Source of the DNA: Talaromyces rugulosus
Taxonomy: Eukaryota > Ascomycota > Eurotiomycetes > Eurotiales > Trichocomaceae
DNA length: 64,000 bases
Assembly: GCF_013368755.1 (NCBI RefSeq)
Contig: NC_049563.1
Coordinates: 3,534,001 to 3,598,000, forward strand
Reading direction: 5' to 3'
Below, one piece after another: positions 1 to 9,289 of this stretch. The translations under genes and the position numbers were made by a program. The first letter of the stretch is position 1. Each line of letters starts with the position of its first letter. The notes under the pieces were generated by a model. That model was given only the letters and a program-made list of their open reading frames with translations. It was not told the DNA's origin and ran no database searches.

Positions 1-259
1 GGGCGCCCCCAAGACCCACACTCACCTGTATCGACAATGCGAACCCCTGCGAACCTTTTCCTTCTCTTTCTCACGTTCGAATCTACTCAATTCCTGGACC
101 TACATTAGGCCAGTAAGACGGGACCTAGCCCGTAACAAACACAGAGGGGCAATACTAGCTAACCGTATTCCTTACTGCTCTGTATAATGTATATGCTGCT
201 GAGTTTCGATATTAACCAATGATACATACATATGAGCCTTGAGCAAGCCTTGAAAGTGG
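1..259. other. 5' flank, no gene supported
   Basis: This stretch has ordinary base composition and shows no RIP. A 23-codon plus-strand frame from 37 to 108 starts with a hydrophobic leader-like stretch but is too short to call. On the minus strand a GTGAGT donor-like site follows a short open frame, so it could be the edge of an exon whose gene lies to the left of the window. Neither reading is strong. Confidence 0.3.
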
Positions 260-1785
260 ATGTATGCGGGCGCTAAATTAACCCCTAGATGTGGATCTCA
301 TTTTATTTGCAATCTGAACGTCTTGTCCATAGAGATGGCAAATTCCATCACTGCAGCACTTGAAAGGTCATGTCGTTTGTCTCAAACCCCCTCCCAAATC
401 TTGATACCATTTTTGGATTTTCAGCCTTCTCGGTGTTTTCGTATTTTGCAAGCAAAATCGAAGCAGATGAGCATATCACCACCGCGCGTGCTTTCAAATC
501 ACGCGTTTAGAAATCTAAACCCTTCTGAAAAGATCGAGGAGGAGACACTTCCACATTATATTGCAGACAGGTACTATCTAGTGCGCATTGGCGAGATATT
601 TCAGTCTCAGTACCAGGGCCTTATGAAACTTGGGTATGGGTTAGCCTTAACCAAATAGCTCTGTCGCGATTTTCAGTAAGTGTTGAATACTTTCCTGTAT
701 AATATACTATTAATATTGAACAGGGAACATTATCATTTAGTGTTAAAAAGTCAATATAGAAAGTAAGAGAATGCTACTAGAAGTCGCTATTACTAAACAT
801 CTCTGGGGAAACCTGGATAACCATCCTGAATAGAAGTTTGTCCGATTCATTAGCGATTTATTTGAAGTAACTAGACTTTATAGTATTTATATTTATATTT
901 TTTATCCTCTTACAAGCCTTGATATAAGTAACTGTATAGAATATCTTCTTAGATAAATACTAACTATTTCTCTTCTCTAAGCTATAGCTTAGAATATTCT
1001 TTTTACCCTAGATTATCTCTATTATATAAATATTATCTATACAGGTACATTTAGAGATCCTTTACGTATTTTACTCATAAAAACTATGATTTTAGATATC
1101 TAGCCTAATAACATTTTGGCGGGAGTGGATGATGAATCTGTTTTAGAGCAGAACGAACTGTCTTCACTATCTTCCTGGAAATTTGATGGTTTTAGATTTA
1201 GGAGAAGCCCGCTTGGGTGAGATTCATAAAGGCATTATTATGTCCTCCTTATATAGAGCACTGGAAGTGATACTTGGCCTTGATTGGAATAATAAAGTTG
1301 ATATATAGGGCTTTGGCTAAACTGTAATTTAATCTATCCCTACAATGCAGCATTTCGCTAATCTTTTATATTAGATATGGATGATATTCGAAGGGAGGAA
1401 CATTTTTAGGGGTAAGAGCCTGGGAGAACTTGATAAGATGCAATACGTTATAGAAATGATATTTCTTCTTGGTTTTCCTCCTGACGAATTCTGTAAGAAA
1501 ACTAGAGAATTATTAGATTATTGGGATGAAAATGGTAAGTGCCTATATGGTCGTTTTTGTATTTAAGGCTTATTTCTGGTTTTAAGTTTATATATTATAG
1601 GTAACTGAAAAACCTCTATTTCTATTTATGGCTAGTCTCTTGAGCTCTATAAAAAACAGCTAGAGGAAAAGGAAAAGATGTAATTTCTATGTTTAATGCG
1701 GAAAATGTTGGCTTGGTTACCGGAAGAACGACCCTCAGCAGAGAAGTTGCTTTATGATGAGTGGATAAGGGGAGACGATTATTAG
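260..1785 (+). pseudogene. SRPK-like serine/threonine protein kinase, decayed
   Basis: This is a nearly full-length but broken gene of the fungal SR-protein-kinase-like family. The first exon (260-675) runs through the typical N-terminal segment ADRYYLVRIGE into the glycine-loop region GYG. There the expected Trp of the STVWL block is a TAG, followed by LCRDF and an intron at 676-723 (GTAAGT...CAG). Next come remains of the N lobe (LEVAITKHLW, then KFVRFISDLFEV near 765-875), the catalytic loop DI*PNNILAGVDDESV (about 1092-1140), the DLGEARLGEIHKG activation segment (about 1190-1230) and the MIFEGRN region (1381). A third-lobe exon ends at an intron (1535-1600). The last exon ends in MLAWLPEERPSAEKLLYDEW and stops at 1785. 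Several stops (TAG for Trp/Gln) and frame breaks make it non-functional. The order of motifs is fully preserved, so family assignment is firm; the start ATG at 260 is a guess. Confidence 0.8.
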
Positions 1786-2868
1786 CATATTTTGCTAACT
1801 CTGGTCCTGGATACTACAGAAGGCGTTAGACTCCAACTAGGATCCCATGATTTGAGAAAACTACGTATATTGGCCAAAGTCTCAATACAAAGACTAGACA
1901 GAGTCAGTAATCATAACAGGAGGTCTCTACTCTTTGTGTAGTGTACTGTAAGGAGTAGGGATGGTTAAAAAAAATGTTTTCCAAGATTACAGGCATATCA
2001 GTGTAGTAGAGTAGTTAAATTAGAATTAAGTGATTAGACTCACATCGAGCCTGAGGGTCACAAAAAGGGCTAGTCGTCGTCTAGTAGATCTTATTAACCT
2101 GATCTAAATAACTTATACACTATCACTGCTACACAGGGTTAATACCTTAACTAGTACAATTTAAAATAATAAATAGTATAGCTATTATAAATGGATTCGC
2201 AAGCCATCTATTACCCGGCCTTCGCGGGAAGATCTATCTTGTCCGCAGACATGCTTCAAGTCATAGAGTTGGAGGCTCCTCCCCTCGCTCACAACCTGAA
2301 CGATCGTGAATTACGTGAATCGGCATAACCTCGATCACTCTCATCAGGTTTGTACTATGCCACCCAACAGCCTGGGATAGGAGATCTAGTCATATCTCGA
2401 ATTAGCCCTGTCTCATGCGCAACCTGGAAAATGCAGCCCGAAAGCTGTTCCGTGAAGACCTTTGTGATCCTCTCTCGACATCATCATAAAGCGAAAGAAT
2501 AGTGAGAAATTATGGGGTTTACCTCTGATATGATTCCTTTGGTAGGACCTTTACCGAGCAGTTCAACTAGGTACAGAGGCGAGTCTACGCATCTGCCGCA
2601 GATTTTCCGGAAGAACCAGAGCAGACGGCATCATCGCGCAGATGAGGAATATTTTATGATGAGCAGGTTTAGCGAAAACCCTAATAACCAATTGTAGAGT
2701 CGTAGACAATGTTATTCGCGGTATCGTAACCCTATTGGTTGCTAGTGTTTTTTACTACGGATTATTCGGGATTAGTTGGTGGGTTTGACCGAAATACATC
2801 ATCATCAACCCCAGGTTAATCTGAAAAGCTGTCCTCGGTATATCGGAATATCAATCAGAATAATAACA
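1786..2868. other. Intergenic, kinase pseudogene to transcription factor
   Basis: The first 400 bases are AT-rich and degraded. From 2191 base composition returns to normal. A 45-codon frame at 2191-2328 (starting MDSQAIYYPAF) and a 61-codon frame at 2512-2697 are open, but neither resembles a family I recognise, and both may be shreds of a lost gene. The last 150 bases are the likely promoter and leader of the transcription factor. Confidence 0.35.
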
Positions 2869-4317
2869 ATGGCTGAAGAATACATGTTATCCCCCATGAG
2901 CGACGGTAATTCTCAGCCAAACAAACCAGCTCGAGCATGCGACCGATGTTACCAGGTCAAGGAGCGATGTCAGTGGTCTACTCCAAGCAAATCGTGTGTG
3001 CGATGTCGAAGACTGGACTTCACATGCACTACTGCTCGCCCCATTCGGCCTGCTGGTCGTCGGCCGCGAAAATTCCAGCATTTGAAATATACTGTTCCGG
3101 CTTTGACAACAGCGTTAACGCCAAATCCACCAACCAGTGCTTACGACCACGCGATTTCGCCTTTTCCCTTTTTAGGGAATGACTGGATACCGATAGAAAA
3201 CAAGCTCATCCATTTCATGCTGGATAGCAGTCAAGTTGACAAACTCGACGGTTATGTACTAACGCCTCGCTTCCAGAATGAAGAGCGGCGTTGGCTGGTG
3301 GACTCGCTAAGGACGTCCTTCCCAACTCTCAAAGATATTTATGTTGCATGCGCCGGATCGCTTCTGCAGGTCCTTGAAGGGGAGAACGAAACTGCTGCAT
3401 CCTTACGAGACCTGTGTATCCGACATGCCTCGGCAGCAGTAACTAAACTGCGTTACCTCTCAGTTACCAATCGGGAAGATGCTATTATATGCTTGAATCT
3501 CGGCATTGGTCTGGCGACATTCGGATATTCGGCGCTTGGGGCCAATGTATCTGGCATCTGTCGGTATTGCCTCAACTTGATCAGACCGATTATAGAGACA
3601 GAACCCTTATCCAACGCCGAGATGCAGTCATTGCTATACTGTCTCGTGTTTTTTGAGACTATGGACTGCCTCGCAACTCGACAAGTGCCCACTATCAAAG
3701 TCACTGTGCCGTTCCCTACGATGGTCGACCGGTTTATTGGCCTCAGTTACCCCTTGCTTCCAATATTCTACGACATTTGCCTTGTCAGTAATGAATTGGC
3801 AGGGTATTTACCGTCTCAAAATGCCGAGATATCCCGGCGCCTGGACAAAATTGAGACTGCCGCCATAGAGTGGATTCCCCCAGTTCCATCCAACTTCCTC
3901 GGTGAATTCCAGCCAATGGACGCGGTGCGCATATTAGCTCAGGCTCGTGTATATCGGCTCCTGGCACTATTGCTGATCCACCGGCTGCGCAACCCGTTTG
4001 GCCAGAACGACCGGGAGGCTGAGCATTGGTCTCAGGACATTATCAACGAGTTGGAATTTGCCAATCGACTATGCAATAATAGACCGGTTCATTGTGTGTC
4101 TATGCCTTTTTTGGCTGCGGCAGTGGAAGTTACGGAGCCCGCTATGCGTGTCAAAATGTTGGAGCTGGTTGACACCTACATAGACTCCTATGGCCCTGCA
4201 GTCAGAAAGTGGGCTAGATTTTATTTGACAGGAATTTGGCAGGATCGTGATCGAGGGCAGCCTACATGGTGGCTGAGTTCAGACCAAAAGTCGTCCGTAG
4301 GGTTTACCAGTCTATAA
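2869..4317 (+). CDS. Zn2Cys6 (fungal C6) transcription factor
   Basis: A 482-residue single-exon regulator. The zinc cluster sits at residues 24-53 with C24-x2-C27-x6-C34-x8-C43-x2-C46-x6-C53, the binuclear Zn2Cys6 DNA-binding fold that contacts CGG-type half sites in the nucleus. Basic residues RRPRK follow it as a linker or localisation signal. The remainder is a largely alpha-helical regulatory region. Its C-terminal block (VTEPAMRVKMLELVDTY then GPAVRKWARFY) is typical of fungal-specific transcription factors of the Fungal_trans_2/DUF3468 type. The frame is open further upstream, but only through non-ATG codons. ATG 2869 is chosen because it follows AACA and lies directly before the zinc cluster; M10 is an alternative. 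Codon use is normal and no RIP is visible. The same-strand secreted lipase 950 bp downstream is a candidate target, by position only. Confidence 0.85.
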   Translation: MAEEYMLSPMSDGNSQPNKPARACDRCYQVKERCQWSTPSKSCVRCRRLDFTCTTARPIRPAGRRPRKFQHLKYTVPALTTALTPNPPTSAYDHAISPFPFLGNDWIPIENKLIHFMLDSSQVDKLDGYVLTPRFQNEERRWLVDSLRTSFPTLKDIYVACAGSLLQVLEGENETAASLRDLCIRHASAAVTKLRYLSVTNREDAIICLNLGIGLATFGYSALGANVSGICRYCLNLIRPIIETEPLSNAEMQSLLYCLVFFETMDCLATRQVPTIKVTVPFPTMVDRFIGLSYPLLPIFYDICLVSNELAGYLPSQNAEISRRLDKIETAAIEWIPPVPSNFLGEFQPMDAVRILAQARVYRLLALLLIHRLRNPFGQNDREAEHWSQDIINELEFANRLCNNRPVHCVSMPFLAAAVEVTEPAMRVKMLELVDTYIDSYGPAVRKWARFYLTGIWQDRDRGQPTWWLSSDQKSSVGFTSL

Positions 4318-4469
4318 AGCATTACGCGTGCGTGTACAATATGAAACCTTCAACAATTTGAGAAGCGATGGAATGAGTTTTCGGATATAATTCCCAAAGT
4401 ATCCATGCAAATTGAGCAATTTCGATTATAACATTGCTGATGATATATGGAGGTAAAGTCAGTACATTG

Positions 4470-4770
4470 ATACTTTGAGCTAGTCAGCCACAAGCCAATC
4501 GCTCAATAGCCCTCCATAAAATGAGCCAAAAATGGAGCCAATCACAGGCAGGGTATTAAGTAAGCCTACACCTGTAGGACTGAAGTTATACGACGGTTGA
4601 GGTAGATATTGTTGGATAATAAGGACTGACCAAACAGCCGAAGGCTTTTTGGTTAGTAGCTAACATGCTAGGAGATATGTGGACTGCGAAGTTGCGATAA
4701 TCGAGAACCATGCCAGAATCGGACCGTATATCAATGCAGTATACTACTTTACTCTCGCGATATGATTTTT
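4470..4770 (-). pseudogene. MFS transporter remnant
   Basis: Read on the minus strand, this piece gives IYGPILAWFSIIATSQSTY, then after a frame break YNFSPTGVGLLNTLP and IGSIFGSFYGGLLSDWLVAD. This is the transmembrane-loop-transmembrane pattern of a major facilitator permease around the GxLSDW loop. A typical fungal MFS protein is about 500 residues, and only some 90 codons in at least two frames can be recognised. The flanks (to 4320 and to about 5060) yield no further clear match, although a 68-codon plus-strand frame at 4855-5061 is a chance opening over this decayed area. It is a dead fragment between the regulator and the lipase, perhaps once part of the same small cluster. Confidence 0.6.
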
Positions 4771-5130
4771 TGCCGAAAGAGTTGCATTGAAGAATTTATC
4801 AAAGCGTTATCTAGAGTAAAAAGTAAATCAACTGAGCCAATCGAATAATGCGAAATGCTCCGGCGGAAAACCTCTCTTATGGTAGTATCACCCCACTTAT
4901 TTCCCAAAGTGGATGGGGGCATGGACTATAAACTTTTCTGCCTGAAGATCTCTTTTCATTTCTTAGGAATTATAATAGATCAAGCTGCTCGTGAAAATCC
5001 AAGCAACGTGAGAGTATGGAAAACGGCGCTTCTACGAGCTATCCCAATCAGATGCGCATAAACCCTCCGGCGTAAAATGTCCATCCCTCTGAAATAGTTG
5101 GGAGGCCTGATCGGCTTCCTGAGGATTTGT

Positions 5131-5147
5131 CTATATAATTCGACCAA
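5131..5147 (+). promoter_or_regulatory. Likely TATA box and CCAAT motif of the lipase gene
   Basis: TATATAA at 5132-5138 lies about 140 bases before the lipase ATG, followed at once by a CCAAT motif at 5143-5147. Spacing to the transcript start is unknown. The call rests on motif and position only. Confidence 0.35.
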
Positions 5148-5273
5148 TTACCCATTTAAATTAGAATAGTATGCTTCCCTAATTCCATCTTACCCTCATA
5201 TTGCGATTATTAGTCCCCAAGACCCCGAAGCTCAACAAAATATCACATACTTATCACCTAGACTGTATCCACC

Positions 5274-6710
5274 ATGCTGTTTGTTCCGCTCGTTTTGCTC
5301 ACTGCCTTGACTGGAGGAGCCCTAGCCCAATCTACTACAACCCTGCCATTCAACCCAACCGTCGCATCAGCCTACGCCTGCCAGTCCTCTTGCCAGTCGT
5401 TCCTTGCTGACGGTGTGCGTGCCGATGATGCCACCTTTAGTCCTTCTCCGGTTCGGAATGAGGCCTTCTACCAGACGTCTAAGAAGTTCCACAAATCGCG
5501 CCCCGGAGACCTATTGAAGCTGGAGCCCATCCGAAACCTGAGCTCCTATAGCTTCACGAACGAGATCCCCGCAGGAACCACACTCTATGCCATTCAGTAC
5601 GTCTCGCTCGGTCTAAACGACACCAAGGTCCCAGCCACTGGATTCATCGCCCTCCCTTTCGCGTTAGCTGACTCTGCATCCGATTCTTGCCCGGGATCGA
5701 AATCGAGGTTCCCGCTCGTCTCCCTTTCGCATGGCACGAGCGGCTTCAACCCAAATTGTGCCCCAAGCCATAGTCCAAACTTCTACGACTACTTCAGCTG
5801 GACGCCCTTGCTTCTGTCCGGCTTCGCCGTCGTCGCCACCGATTACGCCGGCCTTGGATCAAACTACACGCGGCATCCCTACATCGCGGCGCAAATCAAC
5901 TCCAACGACGTCTACTTTGCTGCCCGGGCAGCCCAGGCGGCCTTTCCGGACATACTGACCGAGCGCTGGGGGGCTGTCGGCCATTCCCAGGGCGGCGGAT
6001 CCGTATACGCGCTGACGGAGAACGAGTTGGTTAAGAACGACACCAACTTCATCGGATCGGTCGCCATTGCACCTGTCGGCCGCATCCACGACCAGCTCCG
6101 ACTCTCAGGCATCGGTCCATCGCTAAACAGCGGACCCCCTCCGGCCCAAGCTGCTCTGGGCTATCTCACTCTGCACACCTGGGCCCTGGAGACCGCTTTC
6201 CCGGCTGTCAACGTGACTAGCTTCCTTTCTGATACCTTTGCCAGGAGATACGCCCTCGCCCAGAAGCTGAACCTCTGCCTTTCTGGTGCATCCTCTCTCA
6301 CCGGAGACTTGACCATGAAAGAGCTCTTCGCCCCGAATGGAGGAGAAGAGAAGTGGTTCTCCCAACTCAAGAAGCTACAGGATGCCTACGGCGCTGGCCT
6401 CGGCCGCAAGGCATTTTCGCCGTTGCTAATTGTTCAGTCCGAGGGCGACATGGCTGTTCCTTGGAAGTCGGCCGAACTTGCGTATAACACATCCTGTGCC
6501 GTCGGAAACGAGGTCCACATGACTCTGCTACCTCTGTTAGATCACTCAGCCACTGTTGGTGCCACTTCTGGTGTATGGGTCCCATGGTTGAAGGAAAGAA
6601 TCTTGCAGTCCGACACAGTTTCGAAATCAGGATCGAAGGGGTGTTCTTTTGAAAGAATCCGTGCTATTGACCAATCAGCCGCCTATGCACCACTAGATTC
6701 GCAAGGATAA
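5274..6710 (+). CDS. Secreted lipase, fungal LIP family
   Basis: A 478-residue intronless alpha/beta hydrolase of the secretory lipase family (Pfam LIP type, as in Candida LIP and Aspergillus triacylglycerol lipases), expected to hydrolyse lipid esters outside the cell. Residues 1-19 form a signal peptide ending GALA-Q. An oxyanion-type HGTSG lies at 153-157. The nucleophile elbow GHSQGG places the catalytic Ser at 238. The acid is probably Asp392 (SEGDMAVP) and the base His424 (LDHSATVG). Cysteines at 36, 40, 139, 162, 335, 408 and 457 suggest disulphides, and several N-x-S/T sites fit a secreted glycoprotein. Length is normal for the family. The start is set by CCACCATG and the immediate signal peptide. 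GC-rich codon use and no RIP marks show a live gene. Exact substrate (triacylglycerol or other ester) cannot be told from sequence. Confidence 0.9.
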   Translation: MLFVPLVLLTALTGGALAQSTTTLPFNPTVASAYACQSSCQSFLADGVRADDATFSPSPVRNEAFYQTSKKFHKSRPGDLLKLEPIRNLSSYSFTNEIPAGTTLYAIQYVSLGLNDTKVPATGFIALPFALADSASDSCPGSKSRFPLVSLSHGTSGFNPNCAPSHSPNFYDYFSWTPLLLSGFAVVATDYAGLGSNYTRHPYIAAQINSNDVYFAARAAQAAFPDILTERWGAVGHSQGGGSVYALTENELVKNDTNFIGSVAIAPVGRIHDQLRLSGIGPSLNSGPPPAQAALGYLTLHTWALETAFPAVNVTSFLSDTFARRYALAQKLNLCLSGASSLTGDLTMKELFAPNGGEEKWFSQLKKLQDAYGAGLGRKAFSPLLIVQSEGDMAVPWKSAELAYNTSCAVGNEVHMTLLPLLDHSATVGATSGVWVPWLKERILQSDTVSKSGSKGCSFERIRAIDQSAAYAPLDSQG

Positions 6711-6773
6711 TAGTCTAGGATACCCAAATACCTAATCACCAATATAAAAGCAATCGACTAATTGGTTAATCGA

Positions 6774-6827
<54 letters not shown>
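6774..6827 (+). repeat. (TAG)18 microsatellite
   Basis: An uninterrupted run of 18 TAG triplets starts 64 bases after the lipase stop codon, within or just after its 3' untranslated region. Perfect purity suggests a recent, probably length-variable tract. Confidence 0.95.
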
Positions 6828-7489
6828 AGTACATAAATTCCACCGAGTGTTAAAAGGACTCCTACACAATAGGTTATGGCGTATGAAAGGCAGAGGGCTG
6901 AAAAATTGCGAAACTCTTTAGGAGCACTAGACGCATTCTCTTCCCCAAGCTCTAACGTTGAATATTTTGTCTGATCTAATGTAAAAGATTTTTTCTTGAC
7001 TAAGAATTATACAAGCAGTGATGGTGGAAAAGCTTCCTCGCACGGAATTGCTAAAATCTTTTTAGAAATAAGAGGTTTCTAAAAAGAAGTTTTATCATCT
7101 ATAACAACAGAAGAAAAAATAATATATTTTAATATTTTTGTTGAATTGAGAGCGCCAACCTCGCCTTGTGCTTGTGGCTGTCTGTCTGTGGCTCCTAGCT
7201 CCTATCTATGGCTCTTGATGCCCATCCTCTGAGCCCAGCGAGGCATATAGAGCCCGGCTTTGTATTCATCAACTCATTCCCCGTTGAGAGATATGGCTAA
7301 CAGGGCGATCCATCGTATTCTTTGTTGTGCCTGGTAATTTCGGCCAGACACGCTGTTGATGACGCACCTTGCAGGCCCTCTATAGTCGCCGAAGTCGTAG
7401 CGATCATTCTACAGCCTCCACAATTCGGCCCCCTCTTTGATTGCGATCACTCAGCTCCTACACATCTCCAATTAATCGGTGTTCGAGAA
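6828..7489. other. Intergenic, no gene seen
   Basis: Moderately AT-rich in the first half. A GC-normal part follows from about 7145 with repeated CTGTCTGTGGCTC-like words. No coding frame with family resemblance was found on either strand. Confidence 0.4.
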
Positions 7490-7711
7490 TCCAACGCACA
7501 TCATATTTGTTCAAACGGCCCTAAGTTACAGTATTTTGAGACTAATAAAGAACTTGAAGACCACCTAGTCGAGTCTCATCATTATTTTCCAAATTGTGAC
7601 ATCTATAATTCAAAAAAGCAACTTGAAGAGCATGATATTGAGAAACATCGCTTCTGTATGAAGTGTGGTGCCTTTTTCACAAGCAAGAAAAATTTACAAG
7701 TGACACAGTAA
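7490..7711 (+). pseudogene. C2H2 zinc-finger protein remnant
   Basis: The open frame here (reaching back to 7322, but without an ATG) has spaced Cys and His pairs resembling three decayed C2H2 fingers. The pattern is ELEDHLVESH, then C-x-I-Y-N-S-KKQLEEHDIEKH, then C-M-K-C-x-AFF-x-KKNL, which matches the finger-linker rhythm of fungal multi-C2H2 proteins. First-finger cysteines are missing, and the frame ends after the third C-x2-C just where its His pair should follow. A later frame around 7860-7920 has NHLEDRQCNFC, which could be a following finger after a frame break. Non-functional, and the family call is tentative. Confidence 0.45.
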
Positions 7712-8234
7712 TAGTGAAACCAATGGAACAAGGATTTACCTTCGGAGCCGTTAACTGGCCAGTCAACAGCACCGGCAAAAGCACTATCCTCGAAACATGG
7801 AATGCTGTCCTAGAGCACAAGCGTGCTCAGAAGTGAGCAAGGTACGATGCAGCAGTGAGGAATTTTCGAGAGAATCATCTCGAAGACCGGCAGTGTAATT
7901 TCTGTAGAGGCCGTGAGGATATACTTACTCAGACACATTGGCAGGAACTTGCTGGAATCGTTCACCGTCCTAAAACTTGACATGTTTTATAAAGCTAGGC
8001 TTTTGGCCGTTACTATGACCTTTATTATTGGGAACGTACGTATTCGTCCTTCCTAATCTTTCTAGCCACATTTCTTCGCTATACTCATAGTAACACTAGC
8101 ATCTCAGTTAAGAGTCCTACCGTAGATATTAGAACTTAATTACTATTCATTATAAATATTATAATAGCGATAGCAATAACTAGCTCAAACTTATTACTAA
8201 TTACGATAAAGCTCTATCTTATTACTAACCTATA
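7712..8234. other. Intergenic flank up to the transposon target TA
   Basis: GC falls steadily towards 8100. No gene was recognised beyond the possible finger remnant noted at 7860-7920. Bases 8233-8234 are the TA target dinucleotide of the pogo/Fot1 element. Confidence 0.4.
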
Positions 8235-8283
8235 ACGTATTTCACAACCAACCCGGTCCACCCAAGCATGCCGGTCCACCCCC
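8235..8283 (+). repeat. Left terminal inverted repeat, 49 bp
   Basis: Identical to the reverse complement of 18172-18220. It is rich in C and CpA yet carries no RIP change, although the interior of the element is heavily mutated. Confidence 0.95.
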
Positions 8284-8760
8284 TCAATTTCCTCCCACTT
8301 TCAACCCAACATAATCTTGAAAATCGCATAGCAACAGTAATATACCTCAGAAAGCTTCGAAAAAAGCACTAATCGATAAAAGAAGAATTCAGCTTACTAT
8401 AAATATACTAAAAAATAGACAAATTATTAGTAAGCGCGAAATAGCGCGTGTTTTTAATATACTAAGATTAATACTTTAAGATTAGTAGTAAGATCATTTA
8501 TACTATATATATAAATACATATACAATATTAAATTATTAAAAACCAAAGAAATTACACTTCACAAATAGATTATATCTATAGATAAGTATAGCTGCATTA
8601 TTAAACTATTTATAGTAAAGCAAATAACTAATTATTTACTTAAAAAATATAATTCTATTACTTTACTACTAATTATTAATAAGAACTAGATAAACAACTT
8701 TTTAAAATATTATTAAGATCTTAAAACTCACTATATTCATAAATATAATTATAAACACGC

Positions 8761-9089
8761 TGTGAAGTGCCAGGCTCGGGGATGCCGATCCGGCTTACAA
8801 AGGCCTGCATATCCTCTATGGGTTGAGTTGATACATCACAAAGGATGCATCTACCCCTCATGCTCGGTGAACATAACCCTGTTAGAAAGTAGGATCTTAT
8901 CTAGATCAAGCTTATAAGCTTAAGACCTCATCCCCTAGGATAAAAGGGCTCAAGCAGTTTATTCTATATCAATATAATCCATCTCTATTTACTTTATATA
9001 CTACCTTAACTCCTAGTAGGAACCCCCTCAGAGCCTAATAGGTTCTAACTCTCTTATATATAAGTCTTTCAGACATCACCTATTTTATA
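8761..9089 (+). repeat. Gy-A 5' LTR
   Basis: 329 bp starting TGTGAAGTGCC. The end reads TATA where the 3' LTR has TACA. It differs from the 3' LTR almost only by C/T and G/A exchanges, in both directions, so each LTR was mutated separately after insertion. Confidence 0.93.
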
Positions 9090-9289
9090 TTATAAACTAC
9101 TTCTATGAGGATCTGAATTAACTCCAAGACAATAATAACTATATAAGGCATAACTTCTTTAATATTAGATAAACCAGGAACTGTTTCAGTTCCTAACCCA
9201 GGATTTATACATAAGAAGGAAGAGGCTTAGGACTATACCAGTACTAAACTAGTGTAGGATATAACTTTCAAAGATTTACTTCTACAAGC

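Noticed and set aside
2887..4183. Alternative frames over the transcription factor
   Set aside because: They overlap the zinc-cluster protein in other frames and have no motif of their own.
4855..5061. 68-codon plus-strand frame upstream of the lipase
   Set aside because: No family resemblance; it lies over the decayed area next to an MFS remnant that reads on the other strand.
5731..6585. Several 66-80 codon frames on both strands across the lipase gene
   Set aside because: They are shadows of the GC-rich lipase coding frame without family motifs, starts or signals.
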